Shown: positions 8,131 to 18,100, numbered from the stretch's first letter. The stretch: 64,000 nucleotides of DNA from JADGRA01 sp052143535 (GCA_052143535.1 JBKQSS010000075.1:66833-130832); one strand, 5' to 3'. Notes: generated from the sequence alone by a model not told the origin. Program-made: numbers and translations.

Positions 8131-8255
8131 ACGTCTGTCCAGACGAAGAAGAGTGCCGTTCGCATCGCGCGTCGGTGCGCCGTCGGGGGACACGACAGGG
8201 GGAGGACCGTCACCCCCCGGGCGCGTCGCCACGCTCTTCGGGGCAGGAGCGATGT

Positions 8256-9269
8256 TTAAGGGCCCGCCACCCAGAGCTGTCCGGCCGCCGAGTCGGCGGC
8301 AAAGGCCTTGCCGGCGGCTGACACCACCACCCCCTGCACTCCGGACGCGGTATGCGCCTGCCCGGTGGCGCTCAACGCGCCGCCACCGAGAAGCTCGGCG
8401 CGGGTGAGAAGCTCGGCCTTCCCTGCGGCAGCGAAGACAGTCCCGAGTTTCGGTGCGAGGTCGATGTTGTCGAGGCCCGCTCCCGTTTCCAACCTGCCGA
8501 GCAGAGTGGGCACGGGATTGACCGCGAAGGAAAGGAGGCGGTCCGTGCAGGCCACCACCAGGACGTCCCCGGTCGCGTCGAGCGTCATCCCTCTCGGCCC
8601 CTCGGCGCTGCAGGTGGTTGGCCAGTGGGCCGCGGTAGCGCGCTTGTGCACGTCGAGGACCAGTGTCTGGTTTCGGTCGCGGAGGTTGGTGTAGAAGCGG
8701 CCCCGGGCGGCGTCCACCGCGTAGCCCTCGGGCTCGCCGGGCAGCTCGATGTGCCCTGCGATGGGAAGCCCAGCCTTGGCCGCCGAGAGGATGACGAGGG
8801 CTTTCGCGATGGGCAGGGTGGCCCACACCTCATCGGTGGTGGCCACGTAGGCCAGACCGTCCGGCGCCTCCGGCAGGGCCACGCACTCCCCCCGCTGCAG
8901 GGTGCGCAAGTCCACCGCGCACACCGAGGAGTCCGCCCGGTTGCCGATGAAGGCGCGGCCAGGCCCAAACGTCACCGACGAAGGGCCGAGCTCGCGCCCG
9001 TCTCTCTGCCGCGTGGCGAAGCCCTCAATGGTACGGATGGTTTCTAAGTTGGCGTCGACGACGAAGACGCGGCCGGTAAGTCCACCGGGGACCCACACCT
9101 GGTTGGTGCCCGGCTCGTAGCCGAGGTAGTCCATACCAATGCGGCCGGGGGAACTGGGGAGGAGCCGGAGGGCGTGGATGGGAAGCGTGGCGACGCTGCC
9201 GGCGTCGGGTTGTCCGAGTGCAACGGTCGACGTCAGGGTCGAGGCGGCGAGGAGGAGCAGACGGTACAT
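8256..9269 (-). CDS. Exported beta-propeller (YncE-like) protein
   Basis: 337 residues with a signal peptide (MYRLLLLAASTLTSTVALGQ). The body is made of repeated blade-like segments such as NQVWVPGGLTGRVFVVDAN, SSVCAVDLRTLQRGECVALP, DGLAYVATTDEVWATLP, GRFYTNLRDRNQTLVLDVHK and GDVLVVACTDRLLSF. This is the pattern of NHL/YVTN-type propellers, which bind ligands or proteins in the periplasm. No catalytic motif is visible. It is 130 bp downstream of the lipid operator on the same strand as the lipid operon but lies upstream of the operator, so it is a separate transcription unit. Confidence 0.75.
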   Translation of the reverse strand: MYRLLLLAASTLTSTVALGQPDAGSVATLPIHALRLLPSSPGRIGMDYLGYEPGTNQVWVPGGLTGRVFVVDANLETIRTIEGFATRQRDGRELGPSSVTFGPGRAFIGNRADSSVCAVDLRTLQRGECVALPEAPDGLAYVATTDEVWATLPIAKALVILSAAKAGLPIAGHIELPGEPEGYAVDAARGRFYTNLRDRNQTLVLDVHKRATAAHWPTTCSAEGPRGMTLDATGDVLVVACTDRLLSFAVNPVPTLLGRLETGAGLDNIDLAPKLGTVFAAAGKAELLTRAELLGGGALSATGQAHTASGVQGVVVSAAGKAFAADSAAGQLWVAGP

Positions 9270-9327
9270 GGTCGGCTCTATAGCGCAAACCGGTTCGCGA
9301 CCAACTGAGGGGAAAAACCCCGGTGCG

Positions 9328-9516
9328 TCAGGCGGCGCGCGCGTCGACCCGAACGTCGCCGGTCGCCATCGACGTTGGCGACAGGGCCGTCGCCCCGCCG
9401 AGTGGTCCGCGGCGATCCCCGGAGCTCGGCCGTCCGTCCCTCGGGAAGTCGAGTAGGTCCGCCACCAGCGCGTCCTCCAACAGACGCCTGCGCCACTTGT
9501 CGTCGAACTTGAACAT
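9328..9516 (-). CDS. Small protein of unknown function with a strong ribosome binding site
   Basis: A 62-residue frame starting MFKFDDKWRRRLLEDALVAD. The reason to believe it is the SD GAGGAGAGAG ending a few bases before ATG 9516. The first 30 residues look like a charged amphipathic helix; the rest is Gly/Ser/Pro-rich and less protein-like. It diverges from the lysR gene, sharing the 110-bp region that would hold the LysR target. I recognise no family. It may be a regulated target of the LysR protein or a chance frame. Confidence 0.45.
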   Translation of the reverse strand: MFKFDDKWRRRLLEDALVADLLDFPRDGRPSSGDRRGPLGGATALSPTSMATGDVRVDARAA

Positions 9517-9629
9517 GGACTCTCTCCTCATGTCGGTGCGGCCTCAGTGCCGCGCCCATAGGGACAAGTTGCGCTCCCCGGTGACAGACCGCCAAGACAT
9601 TTGTAGGGCACCTGAAATAACCTTTGGCT

Positions 9630-10589
9630 ATGGCCATCAACCTCAACTCGCTCCGGCTCTTCACCGCGGTCGCGGAGCACCGGGGCTTCACCGCGGCCGG
9701 ACGGCACCTGCGGGTGAGCCAGCCGGCCATCTCCAAGGCGGTGAGGCAACTGGAGGGGCAGCTCGGGACGCAGTTGCTGGTGCGGACCGCCCGCGGGGTG
9801 ACGCTGACCGAGGAGGGCACGGTGCTGTTGGCCCACGCCCAAGTTCTCTTTGGCGAGGAGCGCGCCGCGGAGGAGGCCCTGGCCGAGCGGCGGGGCCTCA
9901 GCCGCGGCTCGCTGCGCCTAGGCTCGAGCATGACGGTGGCGAGCAATTTCCTCCCGCCCGTCCTCGGCGCCTTCCACACACGCCACCCGGCGATCGAGTT
10001 GACGCTGGTTGCCGCCAACACCCGTGCCGTGCTGGAGGCGCTCCTCGCCAACACGGTCGAGCTCGGCGTGGTGGAGGGCCCCGTCAGTCACCCACGGGTG
10101 GAAGTGTCCCCCTGGCTCGAGGATGAGCTGGTGGCGGTGGCGGCGCCAGGCCATCCCCTCGCCCAGGTGCGCCGCCTCAGCGCTGCGCGGCTCTTCCAGG
10201 AGCTGTTTCTCATTCGCGAAGAGGGGGCAGGAACGCGCGACGTGGTGCTCGCCGCGCTGCGAAACCGACAGGTGACGCCAGCTCGCCTGTTTGAAATCAG
10301 CGAGAACGAGGTCATCAAACAGCTCGCTGCGGCCGGGGTTGGCTTCACCATTCTCTCCCGGCTTGCGGTTCAGAAGGAGATTGCCCGGGGGGAACTGGCG
10401 ACACTCTCCGTCGACGACCTCGTTCTGCGCCGAACACTCACCTGGCTCCAGGTGAAGGGCCGCCGGCCGACTGCGGCGATGACCGAGTTTCGCTCGCTTG
10501 CCACCGGGCCCTTCCGACCGTCGCTCGAGTCCCTCCCTCAAAAGAGTGTGCTAAGGACTCCCGCGCCAAGGAGGCCGAAAACTTCATGA
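9630..10589 (+). CDS. LysR-family transcriptional regulator
   Basis: 319 residues. The N-terminal winged HTH reads LNSLRLFTAVAEHRGFTAAG then VSQPAISKAVRQLEGQLGTQ with GVTLTEEG, the LysR signature. The effector domain follows, with SLRLGSSMTVASNFLPPVLGAFH, ELGVVEGPVSHP and GFTILSRLAVQKEI. The ATG at 9630 is preferred over TTG 9624. Its last four bases overlap the peroxiredoxin start (ATGA), so regulator and enzyme are co-translated. That arrangement suggests an OxyR-like or thiol-stress role, although no paired Cys of the OxyR type is evident in the effector domain. Confidence 0.9.
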   Translation: MAINLNSLRLFTAVAEHRGFTAAGRHLRVSQPAISKAVRQLEGQLGTQLLVRTARGVTLTEEGTVLLAHAQVLFGEERAAEEALAERRGLSRGSLRLGSSMTVASNFLPPVLGAFHTRHPAIELTLVAANTRAVLEALLANTVELGVVEGPVSHPRVEVSPWLEDELVAVAAPGHPLAQVRRLSAARLFQELFLIREEGAGTRDVVLAALRNRQVTPARLFEISENEVIKQLAAAGVGFTILSRLAVQKEIARGELATLSVDDLVLRRTLTWLQVKGRRPTAAMTEFRSLATGPFRPSLESLPQKSVLRTPAPRRPKTS

Positions 10590-11089
10590 CCATACGCGCG
10601 GGTGAGCGCCTTCCGGACGGAACCCTCACCGAGATGATTGAGGTCGAGACTCCGGGCTGCGTGGTGGGCCCGAACAGCTTCAAGGTGGCGGACCTGATGA
10701 AGGGCAAGCGGCTGATTATTTTCGGCCTGCCGGGTGCGTTCACCCCGACCTGTTCTGGGAAACACGTGCCCGGCTACGTGGGCCACTACAACGACTTCCG
10801 CGCCAAGGGTGTGGACGAGATTTGGTGCGTCGCGGTGAATGACGCCTTCGTGATGGCCGCCTGGGGCCGAGACCAAAAGGCAGACGGCAAAGTGCGCATG
10901 CTCGCCGACGGCAGCGCCACCTGGACCAAGGCGCTCGGTCTGGACCAGGACCTCACCGCCCGTGGGATGGGCATCCGCTCGCAGCGCTACGCCATGCTCG
11001 TTGAGAACGGTGTGGTGAAGCTGCTCAATGTCGAGGCCCCCGCCATGTTCGAAGTCAGCGACGCCGACACCCTCCTGCGGGCCGTCTAG
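10586..11089 (+). CDS. Peroxiredoxin (Prx5 / AhpC-TSA-like)
   Basis: Thiol peroxidase of 167 residues reducing H2O2 and alkyl hydroperoxides. The peroxidatic C56 lies in GLPGAFTPTCSGKHVPGY, the Prx5 signature P-G-A-F-T-P-x-C-S-x-x-H. The later block GMGIRSQRYAMLVENGVVKLLN is also typical. C25 and C81 (EIWCVAVND) are other cysteines; a resolving partner is not obvious, and glutaredoxin or thioredoxin would be the reductant. Translationally coupled to the upstream LysR gene and followed by a strong hairpin terminator at 11099. Confidence 0.92.
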   Translation: MTIRAGERLPDGTLTEMIEVETPGCVVGPNSFKVADLMKGKRLIIFGLPGAFTPTCSGKHVPGYVGHYNDFRAKGVDEIWCVAVNDAFVMAAWGRDQKADGKVRMLADGSATWTKALGLDQDLTARGMGIRSQRYAMLVENGVVKLLNVEAPAMFEVSDADTLLRAV

Positions 11090-11098
11090 GACAGTGCA

Positions 11099-11121
11099 GG
11101 AAGGCCCGGCACGGGCCTTCC
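11099..11121. terminator. Hairpin between convergent peroxiredoxin and phosphate transporter genes
   Basis: GGAAGGCCCG, three-base loop, CGGGCCTTCC: ten perfect pairs, ten bases after the peroxiredoxin stop. The right side is followed by Cs rather than Ts. Placed between converging genes, it could stop both transcripts. Confidence 0.7.
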
Positions 11122-11151
11122 CCCCTGGTGCCTGCCTCGAGGGGCAGTGGC

Positions 11152-12648
11152 CTAGGGAATCCCGAAGAGGTGCAGGACGACGAAGAGGCCGCCGGCGAAG
11201 GTAGCCGCCCCGAGGAGCACGCACACCGGGAGCGTCAGCACCCAAGCCAAGAGCAGGTTTCGCAGCGTGCCCATCTGTAGCCCGGAGTGGTTTGCCCACA
11301 TGGTACCGGCAACGCCCGACGAGAGGACGTGCGTCGTGCTCACCGGCAGGCCGTAGTAGTCGGCCAGGCCGATGGTGCCCATGGCGACTATCTCTGCCGA
11401 CGCCCCTTGGGCGTAGGTCAGATGCTCCTTGCCGATTTTCTCTCCGACCGTCACCACAATCCGCTTCCAGCCAATCATCGTGCCGAGGCCGAGGGTGAAG
11501 GCCACGATTACTTTCACCCAGTTCGGGATGAATTTGGTCGTCGTCTCGAGGTTCTTCTTGTAGCTCGTCAACTCAGACTTGTCCGAGGCGTTGGTGAGCA
11601 AGCCCTGCTTGGCCAGCTTCCCCAGGGTCTCGGTGACCAAATAGATGTTCGTCCGGAGCTTGGTGCGCCCGAAGGGGTCGATGTCCGCAATCCGCGCATG
11701 ACCGCTGAGTGCCTCGGTAATCTCCTTGTTCTTGTTGGCCAGCGCCGAGTAGGTATCCTCCGTCACCTTTCCTGTCGTCTTGAGGTATGCGGAAAGGTCC
11801 TGGGTGGCGTAGTCGTGCAGCACTGGCGCCGCATGGGGGTTGACGTACTTGTCGAGTGTCACTTGGGCGATTTGCGACTCCCTGAGCAGGGCCGACGTCT
11901 CGGCCACGCCGGTGCCCGGGTTGAGCGCGAAGGAGGCAGGGACGATGCCCACCAGGATGAGCATGATGAGCCCCATGCCCTTCTGCCCGTCGTTGGAGCC
12001 GTGGAAGAAGCTCACTCCGGTGCAAGTCAGCACCAAGAGGGCGCGAATCCAAGGTGGAGGCGGCTTGTCCTTGTCGGGCGCGCGGTAGAGCTCGGGTCGC
12101 TTGATGAGTTGCTTTGCGACGATGAGCAAGAGGGCCGCGAAGGCGAAGCCGATGACGGGCGAGATGAGCAGCGAGGCGCCCACTTCCTTGGCCTTGGCCC
12201 AGTTGACCCCCTCGCCGAACTCGTGACCGCCGGCGAGCATCGAGTTGGCCAGTCCCACCCCCATGATGGAGCCGATGAGGGTGTGGGAGCTCGAGGCCGG
12301 GAGCCCCAGGTACCAGGTGCCCAGGTTCCAGATGATGGCCGAGATGAGGAGGGCAAAAACCATCGCGAAGCCTGCTCCCGACCCGACATTCATCACCAAC
12401 TCCACCGGCAGCAGCGCCAGCACGGCGAAGGCCACGGCACCGGTGGAGGTGAGCACCCCGATGAGGTTCCAGCAGCCTGACCACACCACGGCCACCGTGG
12501 GCTTCAGGGTGTGCGTGTAGATGACGGTGGCTACTGCATTGGCTGTGTCGTGGAAGCCGTTGACGAACTCGAAGCTCAGCGCCAGGCCGAGCGCGAGCAG
12601 TAAGAAGATGACAGTTCCGATGGAGAGCGTCTCGCCGAACAGGTGCAC
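11152..12648 (-). CDS. pit: Low-affinity inorganic phosphate transporter, PiT family
   Basis: A 498-residue membrane carrier coupling phosphate, as a metal complex, to H+ or Na+. The first PiT signature GFHDTANAVATVIYT (32-46) and the second signature near GLPVSTTHVLSSGVAGTMWA frame about ten hydrophobic helices; GLPASSSHTLIGSIMGVGLA is the related N-terminal repeat. A long hydrophilic insert (about residues 245-370, KYVNPHAAPVLHDY to KKNLETTTKFIP) separates the two halves, as in many Pit proteins. It converges on the peroxiredoxin gene. No phoU-like gene is adjacent. Confidence 0.92.
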   Translation of the reverse strand: MHLFGETLSIGTVIFLLLALGLALSFEFVNGFHDTANAVATVIYTHTLKPTVAVVWSGCWNLIGVLTSTGAVAFAVLALLPVELVMNVGSGAGFAMVFALLISAIIWNLGTWYLGLPASSSHTLIGSIMGVGLANSMLAGGHEFGEGVNWAKAKEVGASLLISPVIGFAFAALLLIVAKQLIKRPELYRAPDKDKPPPPWIRALLVLTCTGVSFFHGSNDGQKGMGLIMLILVGIVPASFALNPGTGVAETSALLRESQIAQVTLDKYVNPHAAPVLHDYATQDLSAYLKTTGKVTEDTYSALANKNKEITEALSGHARIADIDPFGRTKLRTNIYLVTETLGKLAKQGLLTNASDKSELTSYKKNLETTTKFIPNWVKVIVAFTLGLGTMIGWKRIVVTVGEKIGKEHLTYAQGASAEIVAMGTIGLADYYGLPVSTTHVLSSGVAGTMWANHSGLQMGTLRNLLLAWVLTLPVCVLLGAATFAGGLFVVLHLFGIP

Positions 12649-12847
12649 GCGGGCCTCGTCTCTGTGGGGGAAGGCGAGCGGTCGTAGCTGAAGCGGCGAT
12701 GTCGACTTGGTGAGGAAGGCGTGACGTTTTCAAGACCAACAGCGCCTTGGGCGGAAAAGCGTGGTCCGAACCTCCGCCTTAGCCCGAGGCCGGACGAGCA
12801 CTAGCTGCAGCACGTCCCGCCCGAGTCGCCGCGCCCCCTCCGGGAGC

Positions 12848-13093
12848 TCACCCCTTCTTCTTCAGCTGTCCCTCGTGCTCCCGGATGAAGGTGCGGATGT
12901 CGTCGGTCAGGTCGAGGAGCTTGAGCCACTGCTCCTGGTAGAGGGTGACGGGAAACCGCCCCAGGCCATAGACGGAGAGTCCACCCTTTTCGCTCACCTT
13001 CATCGACACGGCCTTGCTTCCGCGCGTCTTGAGGGCCTCGTTTTCCGCCCTGAGCCGTTCCAGCTCCGCTTTCAAGTCTGCCTCGGTGCTCAT
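12848..13093 (-). CDS. Small conserved protein with N-terminal coiled coil
   Basis: 81 residues: an N-terminal heptad-like helix (DLKAELERLRAENEALKTR) then a compact block KAVSMKVSEKGGLSVYGLGR followed by FPVTLYQEQWLKLLDLTDDI. The SD CAGGAGGG lies eight bases before the ATG. The second block resembles a small uncharacterised bacterial domain family; I cannot attach a function. Soluble, probably dimeric through the coiled coil. It is about 200 bp upstream of pit on the same strand, but the gap argues against obligatory co-transcription. Confidence 0.75.
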   Translation of the reverse strand: MSTEADLKAELERLRAENEALKTRGSKAVSMKVSEKGGLSVYGLGRFPVTLYQEQWLKLLDLTDDIRTFIREHEGQLKKKG

Positions 13094-13398
13094 GGTGGGC
13101 CCTCCTGGGCGGCCTCGGTGGGGGTTTTACCTCGCTTCGTTCTGACGGTGGCCCCTGGCGGCAGGACGAGACTCGCCCGTCAACACCCCCTTAGCGGAGA
13201 CTCGCCCGAAGGAGGTTGGACTGCGCTCGACCGCCCTTCCGCGAGCCCTTCGCGGGTTTGGCCGCTGTCCCCGGCAAAGCCCGGTCCCGCCGGTGCGACG
13301 GCACGCGACGGCAAAGGAGGCCAGAGCCCGGAGGGCCCCGTGGCGACTGGGAGGGGACGGATGCGAGCAGCGGGGCCCCAACGCGTCCGCCCGTGCCG
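13094..13398. other. Intergenic stretch between two small minus-strand genes
   Basis: No credible coding frame. A hairpin CCGCGA-GCCCT-TCGCGG lies at 13239-13255 and could end the transcript of the small membrane protein downstream of 13399. Otherwise nothing recognised. Confidence 0.35.
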
Positions 13399-13548
13399 CT
13401 AAATGCCTCGTCCGCTGACGAGGCGGACCACGACCACTACCAGCGCGATGACGAGCAGAAGATGAATGAGTCCGCCACCGACATGCATGGCAAACCCGAG
13501 GAGCCAGAGCACCACCAAAACCACCACCACTCCCCACAGTAGATTCAT
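13399..13548 (-). CDS. Small membrane protein, lmo0937/DUF5670 type
   Basis: 49 residues, MNLLWGVVVVLVVLWLLGFA at the N-terminus and a second helix around HLLLVIALVVVVVRLVSGRG. Two transmembrane segments with a Gly-rich hinge (MHVGGGLIH) are the hallmark of this family, common in stress-responsive loci but without assigned function. The SD AAAGGAAG precedes ATG 13548; the longer in-frame extension to 13815 is low-complexity and rejected. Confidence 0.85.
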   Translation of the reverse strand: MNLLWGVVVVLVVLWLLGFAMHVGGGLIHLLLVIALVVVVVRLVSGRGI

Positions 13549-13953
13549 GGTGCTTCCTTTCGTCACCCCCCACCGCGGAAGGTACCGCCTAAGGTAGGGG
13601 CGTTGGGGCTCGTCTGCCAGCGTCCAAAGCGGTGCAGCTGCCCTGGACGCCCCCGCGGAACGAGTCTCGGGCGAGGACGGTGGAAGCTCCGGCCGGGGCG
13701 GCCCCATTGCCCCGAAGTGAGGTCTGTCCCGGGGGCCAGCCAAAGGGCACCCTGACGTGGAGTGAATCGGCTTCCGAGGGCCGGCCACCTTGAAACGTTC
13801 AGGGTGAAACGGCATCGAAACCCGGTGCCCGGGAACATCCGGGAGAAAACAGTACGTTTGACCGTGAATTCAGGCGCCTCGGTGCATTTTCCCAAGCCAA
13901 GGGTCCTGAACACGGGTATCTGGAGGTGACCCCCTTTCCGCCGGCCCCCGACT
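13549..13953. other. Intergenic regulatory region upstream of the first RND operon
   Basis: Divergent spacer between the small membrane protein gene and the RND operon. An inverted repeat CCCGG-GAACAT-CCGGG occurs at 13828-13843, with the half-sites TTGAAACG (about 13790) and TGAAACGG (about 13805) nearby. These are candidate operators or promoter parts for the efflux genes; no regulator gene is adjacent. Confidence 0.35.
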
Positions 13954-15165
13954 ATGTTCCGTCCAGCTGAAGCGCAATCCCGGGACGAATCTCCCGAGGA
14001 GTCTCTCTCCCCGACCGACCAGCCACCCAAACGCCGGGGCCGGCTTCGCCCGTGGTTGCTTGCGGTCGGAGCCTTAGTCCTCGTCGTGCTCGTGCTGGTG
14101 GGAGTCAAAGCCGGGCAAATTGTGACGATGATTAAGGTCGGCAAGTCGATGCTCCCGCCGCCCGAGTCAGTCACGGCGGTCGAAGTAAAGTCCGTCGATT
14201 GGCGACCGATGCGTTCGGCCGTCGGTACGCTGGTCGCGGTGCGCGGGGTGACGCTGGCCGCCGAGCTCACGGGCGCTGTCCGCGAGATTTCGTTTGAGAA
14301 TGGCGCAACCGTGAAGCAGGGCCAACTCTTGGTTCGGCTGGACACCTCTACTGAGCAAGCGCAGCTCGAGGGCGCGCTCGCCGATGACGAGCTTGCCAAG
14401 CAGACGTTGGAGCGCGCCCGGAAGCTTCGTCGGGACCTCACCAACACCCAGGCCGACCTCGAGGCAGCCGAAGCCCGGGCCGTCCAGGCCGCATCCAACG
14501 TTCGGAATCTCCGCGCCGTCATCGCCAAGAAAGTCATCGTCGCTCCCTTCGCTGGACGGGTCGGGATTCGCCAGGTCGAACTGGGGCAAGTCTTGCAGCT
14601 CGGGACGGCTGTGGTTTCGCTTCAGACGGTTTCTCCCATCTACGTGGAGTTCCAGCTTCCCCAGCAGGCCCTGGCCGACGTCAAGGTGGGCCAGCGCATC
14701 TCGCTGAAGGTAGACGTCTTCCCGGGCTCGACTTGGGACGGCACCATCACCACCATCAATCCAGAGGTGGACCCAAGCAGTCGGAACGTGCGGATGCGCG
14801 CCACCGTGGAGAATAAGGACGGGCGGCTCACCCCCGGAATGTACGCCAGCGTGGAGGTCTACTCGGACAAGCTCGAGTCGCTGCTGATTGTCCCAGCCAC
14901 CAGCGTCCTCTTTGCGCCCTACGGCGACTCGGTCTACGTGCTGGAGGAGGCCAAGGGCGACGACGGGAAGACCGGCCTCGTGGCCCGGCAACGCTTCGTC
15001 CGCGTCGGGGAACGCCGTGGGGACTTCGTAGCCATCGTCTCCGGGGTCAAGGCCGGCGAGACGGTGGTGAGCAATGGAGCTTTCAAACTCCGAAATGGGG
15101 AGTCGGTTCAGGTGAAGAACGACACGGCGCCGGCGCAGCTAGCTCCAGTGCCGGTCGATCGCTGA
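13954..15165 (+). CDS. RND efflux periplasmic adaptor (membrane fusion protein)
   Basis: 403 residues. A cytoplasmic N-terminal tail, one transmembrane anchor (PWLLAVGALVLVVLVLVGVK, about 33-52), then lipoyl, helical-hairpin and beta-barrel domains: ELTGAVREISFENGATVKQG with LLVRLD, the hairpin LADDELAKQTLERARKL, then IVAPFAGRVGIRQVELGQVL and VNxxVDPSSRNVRMRA-type barrel strands. It bridges the inner-membrane pump and an outer-membrane channel. The permease starts 13 bp downstream. No TolC-type channel is encoded nearby, so one is borrowed from elsewhere. Confidence 0.92.
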   Translation: MFRPAEAQSRDESPEESLSPTDQPPKRRGRLRPWLLAVGALVLVVLVLVGVKAGQIVTMIKVGKSMLPPPESVTAVEVKSVDWRPMRSAVGTLVAVRGVTLAAELTGAVREISFENGATVKQGQLLVRLDTSTEQAQLEGALADDELAKQTLERARKLRRDLTNTQADLEAAEARAVQAASNVRNLRAVIAKKVIVAPFAGRVGIRQVELGQVLQLGTAVVSLQTVSPIYVEFQLPQQALADVKVGQRISLKVDVFPGSTWDGTITTINPEVDPSSRNVRMRATVENKDGRLTPGMYASVEVYSDKLESLLIVPATSVLFAPYGDSVYVLEEAKGDDGKTGLVARQRFVRVGERRGDFVAIVSGVKAGETVVSNGAFKLRNGESVQVKNDTAPAQLAPVPVDR

Positions 15166-15178
15166 CGGGGATGAGGAC

Positions 15179-18100
15179 ATGAGATTTACCGACCTCTTCA
15201 TTCGGCGACCGGTCATTGCCATCGTCGTCAACGTCATCATCGTGGTGGCCGGCGTCCAGGCCATCCGCTCACTCAACGTCCGGCAGTATCCACGGAACGA
15301 CAATGCCGTGGTGACGGTGACCACGGTGTATGTCGGCGCCAGCGCTGACTTGGTGCGCGGCTTCATCACCACGCCGCTCGAGCGCGTCATCGCCGCTGCC
15401 GACGGTATTGACTACCTCGAATCGACGAGCAGCCAGGGCGTGTCCATCATCAGCGCGCGTCTGCGGCTCAATTACGACGCGACCAAGGCGCTGGCTGAAA
15501 TCAGCTCCAAGGTCGACCAGGTGCGCGGGGACTTGCCGCCCGAAGCCCAGGTGCCGGTTCTCAACATCGAGTCTGCGGACAGCCAGTTTGCCTCGGCCTA
15601 CCTCAGCTTCTCCTCGGAGTTCCTGAAGCAGAACGAGATTACCGACTACCTGGTCCGCGTCGTTCAGCCCCGGCTATCGGCGATTCCAGGCGTGCAGCGG
15701 GCGGACCTTCTCGGCGCCCGCACCTTCGCCATGCGCATCTGGCTCAAACCCGACCGCATGGCCGCGCTCGACGTCAGCCCGGCGAATGTTCGCCAGGCCC
15801 TCGCCTCGAACAACTATTTGGCCGCGGTGGGCCAGACCAAGGGTTCGCTGGTCCAGGTGAACCTCACCACCAACACCGACTTGCGCTCGGTGGAGGAGTT
15901 CCGCCGTCTCGTCATCCGCGAGAGCGGCGGAGCGGTGGTGCGGCTCTCCGATGTGGCCGACGTGGTGCTGGGGGCCGAGGACTACGACACCAACGTCGCC
16001 TTCAGCGGGCAGACGGCGGTCTTCATCGGCATCTGGGCGCTGCCCAACGCCAACTCCCTCGACGTCATCAAACGGGCCCGCGCCGAGTTGAAGCTCATTC
16101 AGAAGGAGTTGCCCGAGCAGATTAAGGCCTACCTCGCCTACGACGCGACCGAGTACATCCAAAGCGCCATCGATGAAGTGGTGAAGACACTCCTCGAAAC
16201 GCTGCTCATCGTCGTCATCGTCATCTTCCTGTTCCTCGGCTCCTTGCGCTCGGTGCTGGTCCCGGTGGTAGCCATCCCGGTGTCCCTCATTGGCGCGGTG
16301 TTTCTGATGCAGGTCTTCGGATTCACCATCAACCTGCTGACTCTTTTGGCCATCGTCCTTTCCGTCGGTCTGGTGGTCGATGACGCCATCGTCGTGGTGG
16401 AAAATGTCGAGCGGCACATCAGCGAGGGCATGACCTCGCTCAATGCCGCACTGGTGGGGGCGCGCGAGCTGGTGACGCCCATCATCGCGATGACCATCAC
16501 TCTGGCGGCGGTGTACACCCCGATTGCCTTTCAGGGTGGCTTGACCGGGTCGCTGTTTCGCGAGTTCGCGCTGACGCTGGCCGGCGCCGTCACCATTTCG
16601 GGCGTGGTGGCGCTGACCCTATCGCCGATGATGTCGCGGTACTTGCTCCGGCCCGGGGACGACCACAAAGGGCTGGCCCGCCTCATCAACGCCGGGTTCG
16701 ACAAGTTTCGCGAGCTGTACGGGAGGGGGCTGAACGTCGTCCTCGCGCGGCGCGGCATCGTCTACATGGCCTGGGGCGTCCTGAGCCTCCTGGCGGTGCT
16801 GATGTTTCAAAACTCGGTCAAGGAGCTGGCCCCCGCGGAAGACCAGGGAGTCATCTTCGGCATCGTCAACACCCCGGCCAATTCGACCCTCGACCAGATT
16901 ACTGCGTCGACCAAGCTCGTCTATCAGGCGATGGAGACGATTCCAGAGACCCGGTTCACCTTTCAAATCACCTTTCCAGGCAATGGCTTTTGGGGCGATG
17001 GACTGAAGCCCTGGGGCGACCGGAAGCGAACCGCCTCGCAAATCCTCCCCGAGCTGCAGGGCAAGGTGAGCGCCATCCCCGGCATTCAGACGTTCGCCGT
17101 GGTTCCGCCGTCGCTCCCAGGTGGCGGCACCTTCCCCATTGAATTTGTGATTGCCTCCACCGCCGAGGCGTCGGAGGTGCTCGATTTCGCCAAGAAGCTG
17201 CAGGAAAAGGCAGCGACCAGCGGGAAGTTCTACTTTCCTCCCATCCTCGATGTGAAGCTCGACCAGCCGCAGTCAGAAATCATCATCGATCGCGAGAAGG
17301 TGGCTCAGCTGGGGCTGAGCTTGCAAACCGTTGGTCAGGACATCGGCGCCGCGGTGGGCGGCAACTTCGTCAACCGCTTCAGCATCGCCGGTCGGGCTTA
17401 CAAGGTCATCCCGCAAGTCCTCCGGGTCGACCGGATGAATCCCGACCAGCTCAATGACATTTACGTGACTGGCCCAGGTGGGGGACTGGTGAAGTTGTCC
17501 TCCATCGCCAAAATCCGGGACACCGTCACGCCGCGGTCGCTCAACCGCTTCCAGCAGCTGAACGCAGTGAAAATCAGCGGCGTCGCCGCGTCTCTCGAGG
17601 ACGGCCTGTCCTTCCTCGAGAAAGAGGCCAAGACCATCCTTCCTCAGGGCTACGCCATCGACTACACAGGCGAGTCACGCCAGCTGAGGCAGGAGGGCAA
17701 CAAATTCTTGCCGGCCTTTAGCCTCGCGGTGCTGCTCATTTTCCTGGTGCTGGCGGCCCAGTTCAACAGCTTCCGGGACCCCTTCGTCATTCTCGCTGGG
17801 TCCGTGCCGCTCGCTCTCTTCGGGTCGATGATTACCACCTTCTTCAAGATGCCCAATCCCCAAATCCACTTCTTCACCGACGGGTGGACGACGTCCATCA
17901 ACATCTATTCCCAGGTTGGGCTGGTGACGCTGGTGGGCCTCATTTCGAAGAACGGCATCCTGATTGTTCAATTCGCCAACCAGCTGCAGGAGGCGGGCAA
18001 GACGAAGGCCGAAGCGGTGAAGGAGGCGGCGATGACGCGTCTCCGGCCCATTCTCATGACCAGCGTGGCAACGGTTGCAGGCCACTTCCCGCTCACCCTC

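Noticed and set aside
7123..8259. 378-codon plus-strand frame over desaturase and RHH genes
   Set aside because: Low-complexity shadow; the opposite strand holds motif-bearing genes and overlapping stops.
11287..12480. 397-codon plus-strand frame antisense to pit
   Set aside because: Its composition (His/Arg/Gly-rich, no domain) is the shadow of the GC-rich PiT gene, whose own frame has clear family motifs.
13563..14537. 324-codon minus-strand frame across the RND adaptor gene start
   Set aside because: Ser/Thr/Arg-rich shadow with no motif; the RND adaptor frame is certain.
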